From assembly GCA_030407315.1 (NCBI GenBank), contig JALQPE010001760.1, positions 1 through 64,000 of the forward strand: a DNA stretch of 64,000 nucleotides, read 5' to 3'. The notes beneath the pieces are model-generated. The model was not told where the DNA came from and searched no databases. It saw nothing but the letters and a program-made list of their open reading frames with translations. The stretch is from Asparagopsis taxiformis. Lineage: Eukaryota; Rhodophyta; Florideophyceae; Bonnemaisoniales; Bonnemaisoniaceae. The translations under genes were made by a program, and so were the position numbers. Shown here piece after piece: positions 19,947 to 32,000 of this stretch; position 1 is the stretch's first letter; every line of letters starts with the position of its first letter.

Positions 19947-21428
19947 CTACAGCTTGCGCATAAGGATATCTCGGAAGGCCTTACGATCTTCGGCATCCGC
20001 AGCTTCTCGCGCTGCCTGAGCAGCAGCTCTCAGCTTTCTCTCGTCAGCTTCAGCTTTTTGCTGAGCTACATGTGCTGCAAGCTTCTCTTTCTCTAGCTCT
20101 ATTTTCTTATATTCTAGATCTATTTCTGCTTCTGATTTCTTGCCACTTTGTTGCTGCGATTCATGTTTTGCTCTCTCGAACTGCAGGATGTCCCTTTCAT
20201 GCGCCAGCCGGTCCTCACGATATTTTCTTTCCGCTATGTTATTTTCAGCTTCCATTGAGAGTCTCTTTGCATCTCTCTCGTCTTGTATTGTTGACAGTCT
20301 CAATTGGTTTGCTTGGAAGTTTTCCATACTTATGAACAGTGAGGAAAACTCGTCTTGTTCCCTTCCCCGTTTCAATCCTCTTCGGCGAGTTATATCGACC
20401 TCATTGTCGACAATTATTTCTTGACTTGGAGGGCCGGCAGAATGCTCTCCGATTGAATGGTCCCGTGCCATCATGTTTTGGACAGCCTGCGAGCGTCTCG
20501 TTATCGCCATTGCACAAACTTCTGAGCCTCCAGCTTCAACCTCTTCTCGACACCTCTCTTCCCGTTCCTGCCTGTCTTTCCTTTCCGCCTTTTTCTGGTT
20601 GATATCATCTCGTATTTTGCTGCACAAACTGAGATATTTTTCAATCGTTAAATCGTCGCTGTCTACCGGGTTATCTCCTTTCTCGAAGCGAGACATGTTG
20701 TTATTAAACCTATCTCTGCAATGAGTCGTATCCGTTTTCCACATTTCCAGTCTTCTATTTCGGTTTCTACCTCTGAAGCTTGACCTCATCTCGAGGTCTT
20801 CCTTGATAGTCTCTCTGAACAACTCAGATCCATTGAGGCTTTTTGCCACTCCCTCAAATGCAGCAATGACTCTTCCACGGTTTGCGACATGTGCTTTCTG
20901 GTGCAACACTTCCTCCATAAGTATAACATCCAATTCTGTGCTGAAACGCCGCTGCTTTTTACGCTTCTGCTTATTTCCAACGGTTCGTAGCGATTCCACA
21001 TCGCTTTCGTCGTTTACAACCAAAACCTCTTCTGCTTCCCTTGGAATCACAGCTCCAGCATCTGCACAATGTATAGTTGAATTTACAGTCCTGTTTGCAG
21101 CTGTAGATTCACTGAGACTGCTTACGAGGAACACACTTTGGTCTAATGCTTCCGTTTGAGGACAATGGAGTCGGTTCGGTTGCCTGACAGATACAGTTCC
21201 ATCATTAGTATTGTCCAGCACTTCTTCATCCATAAACAAATATGGTTCACCATAGTATCCCGCATATTGAACAGTTGTCTTTCCTCTTGATTCATTCAGT
21301 ACTACAGGATTGGTACAATACGAATGTCCTTCACTTTCAATCTGTCCTCCAGGTTCTTCGTTTACCAAGTCGGAAACCTTAATTTGGCGTTTTCCATAGT
21401 TTTCCATCTCCTTCACCGTCATTAGCAT
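19947..21428 (-). CDS. Myb/SANT-like DNA-binding protein of the Harbinger element
   Basis: PIF/Harbinger elements encode a second protein with a SANT/Myb-like domain that helps the transposase reach the nucleus and bind the ends. Here a basic patch (KQKRKKQRRFS) precedes a SANT-like helical unit, from about FSTELDVILMEEVLHQK through THCRDRFNNNMSRFEKGD. The C-terminal 150 residues are highly charged and should form a long coiled coil (ERKYREDRLAHERDILQFE and following). I chose the ATG at 21428 (MLMTVKEMENYG); a longer frame begins only with TTG. The gene converges on the captured cargo and is uninterrupted. Confidence 0.8.
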   Translation of the reverse strand: MLMTVKEMENYGKRQIKVSDLVNEEPGGQIESEGHSYCTNPVVLNESRGKTTVQYAGYYGEPYLFMDEEVLDNTNDGTVSVRQPNRLHCPQTEALDQSVFLVSSLSESTAANRTVNSTIHCADAGAVIPREAEEVLVVNDESDVESLRTVGNKQKRKKQRRFSTELDVILMEEVLHQKAHVANRGRVIAAFEGVAKSLNGSELFRETIKEDLEMRSSFRGRNRNRRLEMWKTDTTHCRDRFNNNMSRFEKGDNPVDSDDLTIEKYLSLCSKIRDDINQKKAERKDRQEREERCREEVEAGGSEVCAMAITRRSQAVQNMMARDHSIGEHSAGPPSQEIIVDNEVDITRRRGLKRGREQDEFSSLFISMENFQANQLRLSTIQDERDAKRLSMEAENNIAERKYREDRLAHERDILQFERAKHESQQQSGKKSEAEIDLEYKKIELEKEKLAAHVAQQKAEADERKLRAAAQAAREAADAEDRKAFRDILMRKL

Positions 21429-21652
21429 GTAAATGTCAATCCACGCCTTCCTTTCAGTCCCCTCCAACGCAATTCAATGGTGCCCTCTACAACCAGATAT
21501 TCTTCTCTTCCATTCGTTTGCCTCTTATAACTTTCCGAATAACGAGCGCTGTATTGGATTCGGGATCTGAAAGTGTATTTGCAAACATGTTCCTATGTGC
21601 TATTGAAAATTATGGGTTCATCTGGATTCTCCCTCATTCTACCCTTTCCAAA

Positions 21653-22400
21653 CGCGCATCCATACAACCATGCTATCACCCATCTGCATAAGGGTGATTT
21701 ATAGCACTGATGACACTTCTGCTCATTCATTTTATAGAATATCCCACGATGTGTTGCTATTCTCACGGAACTGCATTCATTCCGATGAAGAATACCTGCA
21801 CTGCTGTAGAACCACTGCACAGAATATAGAGAGCAACGGTACGATTTGCAAAGGATTACAAATTGATCGCAGATGACGTTAGGTTTGCGTTCTGCACGGC
21901 GCACACCAAACGTCATCGTCGATGAATTTCACAACCATGGCTTCTCGGAGTGCTGGACAAGCAGGCAGTGCTAGTTGCAAAGGCATATCTCACTTCAACT
22001 GACTGCCTTTCGAAATTGATTAATTGCTTGCAGCTAAGCTGAGGCCGCAGCTTTTCATCTGTCTTGGCGTTCGCATGCAAAGACAGCCAAATGAGATTGA
22101 TGAGTGCAAAATCTCGCGCAGTGCAGCAGCATATCTCAGGATCTCGATTCGGGGACAACTGTCTTTTACTATAGCGCGTTACTAGGAGCGAGGCCGTTAC
22201 GTCACACAATTAAACTTTCGAGCAAAACTTCTACTTCTCTAGCCCTAACATTTACGCTGTAAGATCGTAACCCAGTTCCCCCCAGGCGTACGTATGCCAA
22301 AACTCGGCTCCGTACTGGCACCGCCTGCTGAGCAAAATGCGCCACAAACATTTCCATGCAATTTCCATATATTCCCATATGGCAACACCAGAAATCGTCT
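21653..22400 (-). repeat. Harbinger right terminal inverted repeat
   Basis: Inverted partner of 14160-14907, ending ...ACACCAGAAATCGTCT followed by the AAT target duplication at 22401-22403. The match stops at the inner GCGCG on both sides. Confidence 0.9.
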
Positions 22401-22403
22401 AAT

Positions 22404-23515
22404 GACAATAGAATAGGCAAAGGTGGTTGGTTGAGCGGAAACAGTTACAGAGGATGAGCCGCTCAACTCTTCTGTCCTCTTCAATCAATGTCAGGTTTGA
22501 TTGCTGAGGCCGTGTCTGGCTTGCGTGTTTCATACAACCACTTCCATGGACGTCATGTTCAGGGAAAGAAGCCGTGGACGTGGACGGTGGATTTCAATCC
22601 AAATTTCAGTTTCTGGCATGTTGAAGACAGAGAGCAAATTTCTTGGTTCCCTTGGACACACACAATCTCGCCAGGAACCAATTTGGCTAATTCAGGAATC
22701 TATTTTGCGAAAGATTATATTTTCGTCCAGTAAGATTTCACCGCGCGTCTTATACCTCTCAATAGAATGCCTGTCATCAATACACCGCCGTCGTGTTATT
22801 ACTACACTGACACGAGACACATCATTAGTCAACCACAAGCCCAGCCAGCCGTTCACGATGGACTCGCATTCGAGTCCAGGCTTTTGACGTCATGCAACGG
22901 CACAGCGTGAAGTGCGGCATGATGCCGCCGCAGAATTTTGGTGGCGGCATCAAGTCGCGACGGCTTAACTGACTGAAAAATACTATGCCGCATCATGCCG
23001 CAAAAAAATTATGGCCCACCCGATCATCCCGTTTCCCATTCCATCTTCATAACCCAACTACCGCCACGAAAAGTTCGGTGGCGGCATCATGCCGCAGTGA
23101 TTTTGATGGCTGAATGCCATGCCGCCGCCAAATAGTCGCCCGCGCGAAGACCACGTTTGGCGAATGCGGTTTGCCGCACCATGAGTTTTCGGTCAACCAC
23201 ATCAGCTTTGCCGCGAACAAACCAACAATGTGTCTGAACTACGTTATCGGAATAGTAATTACTCACTTTTGCACTCGAGCATACGATCCCATAAGCCACC
23301 CTAATTTTGCATCCGTAAGGGGCTAGTTTCTCTAACACAAAGAATGGAACAGGACGACTTTATGGTTGAAGATGGGACAAATTTTGGGAACTGTGACATT
23401 CGGAGCGCCACCAAGCCGACTTGATGTCGTTTCGCGACAAGCGCGAGAAAGTACGAAAGAAAGCGCAGCAGCGATAAACATCGGCATTCCAAAGTCTCAA
23501 TGATTCTCCCAAGCG
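22404..23515. other. Non-coding tract with a palindrome cluster
   Basis: No gene is supported. The notable content is the GCGGCAT/ATGCCGC cluster described separately. Confidence 0.4.
22914..23135. repeat. Cluster of GCGGCATnATGCCGC palindromes and hairpins
   Basis: GCGGCATGATGCCGC (22914-22928) and GCGGCATCATGCCGC (23081-23095) are exact or near-exact palindromes. GCCGCATCATGCCGC (22987-23001) is a variant. GATGCCGCC (22921-22929) pairs with GGCGGCATC (22943-22951). CCGCCAC (23061-23067) can pair with GTGGCGG just downstream. A further GCCATGCCGCCGCC follows near 23117. The nested inverted repeats suggest a foldback or MITE-like unit, but no target duplication was found. Confidence 0.65.
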
Positions 23516-23752
23516 TTAATTCCTCTCCTCACTTCTGTTTTTCTGGGCTTCATAGATGCTCGGAGGAAGAACAAAGTATGGCAAGTCTTCGTTTAACTCT
23601 GGTTCCACTATTAAAGGGCGAAGTAGCGGTGTGGCTGGACATTGCTTGTGGCGCAAAGACAACTCTATGTTTTCTGACGCGGCGAAGTTATTCGCACACG
23701 CCATTTCGGGAATTGGTCGCTCGACACTGTGGGACGAGGAGCAATTTGCCAT
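23516..23752 (-). CDS. Family B small LPPSI protein, divergent member (B1)
   Basis: A 78-residue product starting MANCSSSHSVERP. Its end, DLPYFVLPPSIYEAQKN, matches the family B signature seen at 26.3, 28.9 and 32.6 kb. The minus strand is preferred because VLPPSI is kept while codons change synonymously against the 28.9 kb copy, including Ser as AGC in one and TCC in the other. The N-terminal half lacks the TPKQ.TK..TCPP block of the two closest members. No signal peptide or membrane segment is evident. A longer frame upstream has no ATG closer to the family pattern. Function unknown. Confidence 0.5.
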   Translation of the reverse strand: MANCSSSHSVERPIPEMACANNFAASENIELSLRHKQCPATPLLRPLIVEPELNEDLPYFVLPPSIYEAQKNRSEERN

Positions 23753-25410
23753 GCGGAGGACGACAGCACCAATATGAACAAGAATCTGTTTGCAAATGAG
23801 GTTGGATCTGACTCGTGGATGGTATCGCGAAAGGAGGAGAGTGGAGTGTGGAAGGGAATCTTCTGACATGCTTCGCTTATATTTCTCCGAACTAATGTAT
23901 GATGTCGCAGCAAATTGAACCAACAAATGAAACAGAGTAAAGGCACATGTCTGCAGGGTGTGGGCGCGTGTCTGTGTCTACTAAAATTTCTTGTAAGCAC
24001 GATTTCGCGAACATACCAAATCATGTTTGAAATTGCTTGCATGGGACGCATTGTTGGCGCAACCATGCATTCTGTTTGATTTGATACATCGGATAGAAGG
24101 AGATTGTTGGCAGGGGGTGCGGGAGTACGGAGTCTTCTAGACGGTGGAATGGAAATTGGCGAAAGCATAATCAGCGAAAGAAGCTTTCAGACGAGCTAGT
24201 CGAGCGATGGTACGAATGGAATATCGTTATTGAGGCAAATGAAAGTGAAGTTGCGATGGAACCGCCAACTCCTCTATCTGATGTGCCGCCAACAGCGGCG
24301 CAATATCTCTCAGATGTTGCATCAACTGCAATGCTACCATAACGGTGACGTGTAAGCGTGACCAAATCAAATTTTGTTACATCACGGAGGTTGAATCGTG
24401 TTTGATCTAGTGTACAGGACGCGTGTCCATTACAGGTATGACGCGAAGGAGACACGTACTCGGTCGTATGACACATTCCAGTTGACCTCTCATCGCTCTC
24501 CAGCCTAGGGATGGAATTCAAATTTCACCAGTCACGCCGCGTGGTAAATTGCGTCTTGATAATATTGTAACGGCGAATTGCGGCCCCTACAAGTGTAGGT
24601 TGGTTCGACGTGTCCCAACTACAATCAAGATTAATGCGGGTCACTTTAGGTATTGAACAAACAGCCTATCAACAGGCCAAAAAAATACAATTGAAATGGA
24701 GGGAATTTACCTTGGGGACAGCATTAGCAACAGAGAAGTAGCACGAATTAGCATATGTGCCATTCGAGTTTCTGCCATGTCTGATGTCCATGCAATGATT
24801 CTTTGACCGGTTGCGTTGGAAGCGAGTATAGTAGTCACTTGTTGCTAGGAGGGTTAGGTGCTGCATAGTTTCTGAAGCAACTATGCAAGCGCCAGCAGTG
24901 CGGTTGACGCGCAAGTAGACGTCTCCAAACGGAATGTGTAGCGTGGACCTTATCTGGCCTCACGCAATTCTAACAGATGATTGTTCTGCCAGTATGGGTG
25001 GGATTTCGATTGCGCGATTGACGTTAATTTAAACTGCGAATTTTTCGAGTTGGTGAGCTAGCCGACGGATGAAACAGACATCATTTCGCACGCAACATAA
25101 TTTTAGCATGACAGTCACTTTTCGCCCCCTTGAATTACAAGAGACCCGTCTTAGGTGTATTCCTGCCGCCGGCAACCTGCCGGACCCTGGCATTATTTCA
25201 TCGTCAAATCATGTCTCGATAACGCAGTTCAGACCAAACTAACTGTTTCTCCGGCACGCCAACGCCCATGCTACAAGAGCACTAAGTTTTGTGTAGAATT
25301 CCGCACCAACAGCTCATGATTGAACGTTGTTGATTTTTCAAAAAAAATTATATTTCCCTGAAACATCCATAGATATATTTCGAATATTAAAATTTAATTG
25401 GCGTGAAACA
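23753..25410. other. No supported gene
   Basis: AT-rich, mostly unexplained. A plus-strand frame at about 24170-24343 reads like protein (SDELVERWYEWNIVIEANE, then MEPPTPLSDVPPTAAQ) but has no clear start or relative, so it is only noted. Confidence 0.3.
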
Positions 25411-25837
25411 CAACAGGTACTTTGGTTGGCTGACTCTTCTCTTATTCCACCTCACCGCACGCACTCGAAATTGTGAAGGGCATGTACTTGTCCTCAAGCG
25501 ACCAGACTTGTCGCGCGCGCTGCAGAGGGCATCTCCACAGTTCCTCTATCACGTTGGGTCGTTTCGTATCCTGGGGCAATCTCTACCGTATGGTGAACGA
25601 CTAGGTACGTTTTGATGCCAATCCCTGCGATATGTGCTCGCGTCTTCTGAACCGTCTAAGCTTATGGCAAAACTGAGTCTAGTGGTTGTAATCCATTCTG
25701 ACGATCTGGTATTTCTACCACTGTGTGTACCGAACCGGACAGTGGAGGGGTATACTAAGCCGATATCGTTTGATGACATCCCATATCATTTTCTAGTACG
25801 TCTTAACTGTCCAGATACATTCCCTTACCCTTACTAA
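25411..25837 (+). CDS. Family C candidate C1, two exons (partial)
   Basis: Two protein-like stretches join in frame across a 78-base GT-AG intron at 25605-25682. Exon 1 reads GHVLVLKRPDLSRALQ and ends QSLPYGERL. Exon 2 continues VVVIHSDDLVFLPLCVPNRT, then YHFLVRLNCPDTFPYPY and a stop. VPNRTV aligns with VPNSRVI at 46.05 kb, with three consecutive synonymous third-base changes (GTA/GTC, CCG/CCC, AAC/AAT). FLVRLNCPDT resembles YVIKNWDPRD at 42.6 kb and MLLTRVPDD at 34.6 kb. The start is not identified; exon 1 may begin at an acceptor near 25415. The pattern suggests beta strands. Function is unknown and the exon borders are unproved. Confidence 0.35.
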
Positions 25838-26345
25838 CTATAGGTGACTCGCTGCCATTATTCCAAGTCTTCACGCCCTCAGCCGAATTCCGTACATCAT
25901 GGCTCATAGATAAGGAAAGGAAAAATCTGCCCGATGCGAAGATGGAAGAGCCGAAGCAGAACCATCACTTCAAACAATCTGCACGTTCGGGACTAAACGG
26001 AGGCTAGTTCTGCACAGATATATGCCATCTAACGAGAACTAATCACTTTACTACACGTCCGACATACGAAGCCTATCAAAGGCATGAAGTAATGTTATGC
26101 TATACGGGCAGAATCATGTCTCTAAAGAAGACCAGTGGGGTATTTCTGATAGTCCAACCTGAAAAGCAAGGGGGGGGCAGTTGCTGCTCTTCAGCCTGAA
26201 AGTAATTTAAGTTAGAAACTGGGTCGAAAGGAAAGTCCTGGCATCTCACTGTTCGAAAAACGCAATCGAGCGCTTGGACAAGAAATGAACGAAGAAGAAT
26301 AAAATAAACGGACAACGAACATGTTAGTTCTCCCTATGCTGTGTT
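25838..26345. other. No supported gene
   Basis: No coding, RNA or repeat feature recognised apart from a short GGGGGGG run near 26170. Confidence 0.3.
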
Positions 26346-26534
26346 TTAGGCATTATTCCCACCTTTGATGTCGGGGAGTTGAGATATGCTGGGTGGTAGT
26401 GCCATCTCCGGAAAGACATTAGTTGTAGAGGCAGCAAACGAAGGACGGGGAGCCGGTGGGCAGGTAGGAAGTTTGGTAGTTTGTTTCGGCGTCGAACATC
26501 TGTCTGTGGTGGCAAGATGTATGAAACGCGCCAT
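26346..26534 (-). CDS. Family B small Pro-rich protein (B2)
   Basis: A 62-residue protein starting MARFIHLATTDRCSTPKQ. It aligns along its length with the protein at 28.9 kb: STPKQTTKLPTCPPAPRPSF against TTPKQSTKYPTCPPPPHPSL, then ALPPSI against VLPPSI and a GGNN/DGNN end. Changes between the two copies are largely synonymous in this frame, and the opposite strand has a TGA in one copy, so minus-strand coding is well supported. The protein is basic, Pro/Ser-rich and probably disordered, with two Cys. No signal peptide is seen. A CTACATAAA lies upstream on the minus strand near 26670. Function unknown. Confidence 0.6.
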   Translation of the reverse strand: MARFIHLATTDRCSTPKQTTKLPTCPPAPRPSFAASTTNVFPEMALPPSISQLPDIKGGNNA

Positions 26535-28868
26535 GTGGAAGACAGTCAACACGCTGGACGAATTGGCGAAGGATGACGAGTAGAGGAGGACGAAGTTCGA
26601 AGAGGTGAAAGTTGAAGATCAGGGGTATGTTGCAGATGGGGCGGGCTGGTGGCGGAGGGGAGTTGTTTATGTAGAGGATTGAATGATGCGAAGAGGCGAC
26701 GGGTGAACGATGAGAAATTAAGCATCGCTGTCGACCCCAACTTTACGGTAGATCAGAATAAAGGGATTTTCGACTGTGTCTCAGGAACAGCACGGTGCGT
26801 AAGGCACATAGACTGCATGGGCTGAAGGGTCATTGGAAACAGTGTTTGATACGAAGCTTCAGCGAGTCTTTTTGAAGCTTCATCCACGGCCATGACACGA
26901 ATGCACTCGACGAGAGGTTCAGCGTCCCTCATATGGTTATTGTGGTGATGCACGTGCAGGGGCATGTTTGTGTCGTTGGCCACATCGTTACATTAATGAT
27001 ATTCTGTATTCCACGGACAGTTCAGAATTCAATCTCAACCAATTGTGGTGCTAATGTCTACATAATGACCGGGTTGACAACACATCTAGAACAAAAAAGT
27101 ACCCTCTAGGATGCAAAGCACAGCACGGATATGAGTAGGTCACACGGGAGCTACTCACGTGTAACATATTGTATCTAACTCACCGTGAACAATAAAGGCT
27201 CTCGCATCTTGGTGGTCCATTTTTTCCAGAACGTTGACAATGAGAATTGAACTCTGAAGATGAGAGTATTCACTAGAGAGGGAGTTTGCGCAGATATATA
27301 TCAAGAGTGAGAACTGACACCTCTGAACAAACTGTGGAAGGTGTTTGAAATGCCCGTCATGTGCGAGATTCTTGGGCCACAACTTGACGTGCTTTTACAC
27401 CAAGGTGCCAACAACGCGGGAACACATAATGATCAAGCCATTCTTTGATACCTTCCATTTTGATTTATATCATATTGCTTCCGGTCAACGCGTAAAACTG
27501 GATGGGATCGTCGATAGAATCAAAATAGAACGCAGTATCACTGCAGAGTTCCGGACAGCTACCGGGGGGTAGGAGCTTTGTAGTCCTCCAGACCGAAAGG
27601 CCTGGTTGTGCGTGTCGCAATAGGCACCCCATTAGCGGTCCGTGACTAAGCTACTGAGGCTCGAAGATAGAGCGGGATGGTGGGAGGGGAACGAAAGTGA
27701 CGACCGGGCCGCAGAAATAACGCGCCTGGGGGGTAGCATTCCGTCGACAACTCGCCCTTTTGGCAAAGACACAGAGCATTTTCCTCAAGCAAACCGGCTG
27801 CTACGCGGCCGTGTATGCGCACTTCGAGACTGAATTGCATCTACATCGTCGGCTCCCGTACACCGGCGGCCGATGCACATTCTGATTTGGTAACACGCGC
27901 GCCGTGCCACTGAGACTGCGCGATGAACACGTGTCCCATGCCAACTGCGCGGCAATCGTTGTCAATCCTTCAATTTCGCGTTTGTTTCTACTGGCGCATG
28001 TGAAGTTGAAATATCCTCTGCGTTTCTTGGAATCCTTTCCTAGATTTTCATTTCTGCAATTTCGAAGCTCGCATGTGAGACGGATGAATCAACGATACCT
28101 CCTCTCTTTGTCCGTTGTCCTGGTCTCTTCTAGTATTGTGATTGTAATTGTGCTATTTTTTTTGATTGATTATTGACCTGGAGCAGTACAGAGTGAAGGT
28201 GAGGTCGCAAAATGCGTAGATCGCTCCGAGTCACCTGAGAGTGTAATACAAGAGTTCCGCTTTGCTCTTGCTCGAAAATCCTTGAAAAACGCGCTATCAT
28301 TGCATCCTTTGTTCTCGGTTTAATTTAATCGGTCGTCGTGCGCGTTCATATCATTGTTACTGTTGTCCAATTTATCACATCTGCCGCTCTCTCTCCCTCA
28401 ACATTCGTACGACAGAATTTTGTAAGCGTGTATCACGAATTCATAACGCATCAATCAATTATCAAAGGTAGAGATTGAGACTTATACATCATGAGAACGA
28501 AAGCTGCTCCGAGCTTCAAGCACACATAGATCCATATCAAAACAGTCAACCAAACCGCGATATTTCAGGTATGAACATTCGTCAACAGATTAGCCGATGC
28601 CTATTTTTAATGCCGACCCAGCTCCCAGAACTTGAAAGTTTACTCCAGATGAAATTCATGTCAAAAAGCTAGACAAACGATATTTCTAGGCACAAGTCAC
28701 AAACTCCAAACATATAACGACGGCGGTGGAAAAATGACAAGGGGCTCGACACAAATCTAGAAAGGCATAGGATGAGAAAGAACCCAGAAATGATACGAGT
28801 GCCACAAGCATGTGCTCAAAGGGAACGACAACAGACAACTCGATATTATCCAATTCTCGGGTCACTCG
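26535..28868. other. No supported gene
   Basis: Several short open frames occur on both strands, for example near 27150-27580, where both strands read protein-like. I could not decide which, if any, is coding. No RNA gene or repeat found. Confidence 0.3.
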
Positions 28869-29060
28869 TCAATTATTTCCGTCTCTTTTGTTTTCTTGGT
28901 TAGCATGTATGGAGGGTGGAAGAACTAACTTAGAGATGCTCGCATCTGAATTTGACACCGCCAGAGAAGGATGAGGCGGTGGTGGGCAGGTTGGATATTT
29001 GGTAGATTGTTTCGGCGTCGTGCAATAGTCTACACCGACAAAGTAAGCGATGCGAGCCAT
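28869..29060 (-). CDS. Family B small Pro-rich protein (B3)
   Basis: A 63-residue protein starting MARIAYFVGVDYCTTPKQ, the closest relative of B2. It has the shared PTCPPPPHPSLAVS block, then KLVLPPSIHANQ and a short charged end. AVSNSD matches AVSASD in the 32.6 kb member. A TATATAAA on the minus strand lies near 29212, about 150 bases before the ATG. No introns, signal or membrane segment seen. It is probably an unstructured small protein. The function cannot be inferred from sequence. Confidence 0.6.
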   Translation of the reverse strand: MARIAYFVGVDYCTTPKQSTKYPTCPPPPHPSLAVSNSDASISKLVLPPSIHANQENKRDGNN

Positions 29061-32000
29061 ACGAGTTGCAAATTTTGCAAGGACAGCAAAACAGAGGAGA
29101 TGAAAAGACAAACACTGATCAATTGTGCAGACGAAAAACCTCCCAGAGTGATTTTGACTAGTACTGAGCGGTGGAGTTTCATTCGGGGCGGAAGATGGGG
29201 AAAGGCATGTTTATATATGAAGAGGTCGGGGAAAGAAGCGGTATTCCACGATGCCAATCACAAAAACGCGAGCCATCTGGCTGTGCCAAAAAACGTGTCA
29301 AACGCCCAGAATTAACGGTTTAAACGATTCCTTCGTATAACAACTCAATTGCAGCCATTTGAAGCACTTCAAATGGCTACAATCGGCCAGTTACCCGTGC
29401 AGACAGCACGACTTTGCTTGTTGTGCCACTATGCCACAAGTCCATACCACTGGCTGCATCTTGGACCAGAAAACATCATGATGGTGCCTTGCAGATTGCC
29501 TCTGTCTCTCAGCGAAGCGCAAAAAAGGTACGCCAAAGCTGCGAACATCTCCAATGGGACACTATGTGGAGATACATGTCGTTTATTTCAACAATTTTCT
29601 GCCGCAACTTACATAATCTTGCTATCCTGCCATCACAAAACCTCATTTCATAATCACTGACTAGCGCAAGGTACAGTTGTAATTTTTGGATGTTCCAATG
29701 CAATGGAAGGATGTGATCAAATTGTGTACAATGCTCAGAACACCTTGGGCAGGAGGATCGAAGTTCTCGTGTAGGGAGTGGTGCGACGTTCTAGTTTCGC
29801 TCACAGTACAGAGCGATATTTTTATCCTGATGTAAGCATTACAATGTACACATGTGCGCTCTCCGTGCATTGTAGTATACACCGCTGTGGCAAAAATAAC
29901 AGCACATACAACAAACCTTCAGAAGCTTGTATGAAGACAGAGCGGAATACAGTAGATATGTGTGAAATCATCTGGACTAAAATGAAGTTTGAGCATAGAG
30001 TAGCTTTTCGACGCAAAACTGAGCATTGCTGGAAACTATCTGTAAGGTTCTATTGTAGCCGCAGAAAAATCTTCTCTCCATCGTTTGAGAGATAATGGAT
30101 AGTGAGTTGCACAAATAAGCGCACATTTCCGCGAATGCTGATTCATCTCAGATGAATCATCTCAAATGAACAAGTACAAAACTACTTCTAGCCCAGTTTG
30201 TTTCAACTTGAAGGGAATGAAGATTTCGTGCGAAATTCCATTTTGCATAAACTTATGTTTCGTCCGTTATCAGAGGTCGACTCCCATGTAAAGTGAAATA
30301 GAATAAGTTCCCGTAATATTTCTACTATTTCGCTATCTCCAGGAAGCTGATACAGGTAAGGTGAAAATTTGGCATAGTCGAATTCAAGTTAATCATGGTT
30401 TGAGTTTTGGTTGAGGTGTTTCCCTCCTGGCTCCTTTACGTCTACTTATTGATACACAGGTTTAAATAAACTCGATAACCCCCTAGCTGCGATATACAGT
30501 TACATTGAAAATGTCCCATTCCTAGCAATGAACAGCTTGCGCCGCCGAAGTTTCCCAATTAATAAGCCTGGAAGAAACAAAAGTCCATTAATGGAGCAAT
30601 ATTTGGTACTTCTAAATAGTCTTGATAGGCAATAAAGGAAAGATGATAATGGACACTATAGAACCAAAATATGGCTCTGCACTGAATCGCATTATTTGGA
30701 ATGCGAGGCACGAACGTTGTAATTGCTGGAAGAGAAATGGAATTTGTGAGCGTGGCACTATCTTAATCGCAAAGACTCTCAGGATACACGTTCATAATTT
30801 CTCGAGCATGTCGAAGAAGTAAACCATTGGACCGCATAGCCGTAGGGCCAACTATTGTTATTGCTCTATTGGGACAATACATCAACAGAAACTTTGCGAT
30901 ATCTCAATACCAAAAGTAGAGAGTGTATTATGGTATACTTGCTTTAACAAAGTCTCCGTCGTACGAAGCCATCGACCAATAGCGTACTACCAACGAATCT
31001 TTCCCCAGTTATCTGTGGTGATTTATTCCATCGGAATTTATGATTCGAAGTCTGCCCGAGAATGACGCATGGACTGACAGTGTGCGCGTGGGCTGCGTGA
31101 GTCTCGAAAGAAACGCTTTCTCCAGGGAGCATTGCTGTATTCTGGAGTTGCGTCAATATTTTTTACTTCAGGGTTGTCGACAATGATGCACACTTAGCTC
31201 TACCGAATTAGTCAAATTTAGAGGGACCTCGAGCTTTTTGCGCTGAATGCAATTGGGAGGGGGGTCGGGGCGAAATTGTGCCTAATGTCACTGTACAGCA
31301 AAGCAAGAAACGAAGGACGCTGGTGTTCGTCTGGAGAATATAATAGATGACTCGAGCAAAAAAAGGGGGAGATAGATTGCTAATTTGGATGATGTGCGCA
31401 TATTTGAGCAATGTTTGAAGCAGTTTTTTTGTCCTCATGGACGGTGTTTCGTGGGCCAATTTTCGAGAAGACATCTACTGAAAGGAGTAATTTGTCTGGA
31501 GAAAAGATGGCCAAGGAGACGTAGCTGTCAAGCTCGAGCCGTTGTCTTGTTGTACAAATATGACAAATGCCCATACCGCTACAAACCTGTTATCGAATGT
31601 CGTGAAATAATCTGGCGCTCGAGAACACACGGATGTCGGATGGCCAGTGATCTTTGACCACGTGTTTCTTACCAAAGCTTACAGAAGCAGACCACAGTAA
31701 GTAGTTGCCGAAACACGCACGCAAGAAAACTGAGAGACCGTTACGATCTTCATCCGGACCGACTTAACCTGCTGATACCACCTCGCAAATTTCCTTCACC
31801 GTCAATACGCCGTTAACACGGCGGGCATTTCGATTCATAGCGCCGCGCCGCTGTACGGGCACTTCTGCGGAGCGGCCGAACCAATCGTGATTTTCTTCTC
31901 CCTACTCGGACTGACAATCGCACAACCTTTGTCATCGTCCCCACTGCCATGGCTGACGCTGGCCTAAGCGCAGATGCACGCCATCCGGACTAGGTTTTGA

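Larger units (their letters stand above)
14160..22400. mobile_element. PIF/Harbinger DNA transposon carrying host gene fragments
   Basis: The element is bounded by 748-bp inverted repeats beginning AGACGATTTCTGGTGTTGCC, flanked on both sides by AAT (14157-14159 and 22401-22403), a 3-bp duplication typical of PIF/Harbinger. In order it holds a DDE transposase (+), a VPS13 5' fragment (-), a V-ATPase subunit a 5' fragment (+) and a Myb/SANT-like gene (-). Having both transposase and SANT genes intact suggests an autonomous element. The two host fragments lie between them, so they were moved as cargo. The inverted repeats encode identical peptides at both ends, which points to recent movement. 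Confidence 0.85.

Noticed and set aside
26386..26583. Plus-strand frame MLGGSAISGK opposite B2, similar to MLGGRTKYGK opposite B1
   Set aside because: The resemblance mirrors LPPSI on the other strand. The equivalent plus frame at 28.9 kb has a TGA, while the minus frames stay open and keep Ser through AGC/TCC.
27345..27572. Plus-strand frame near 27.4 kb as a gene
   Set aside because: Both strands are open and protein-like here, no relatives or splice phase support either, and start codons are doubtful.
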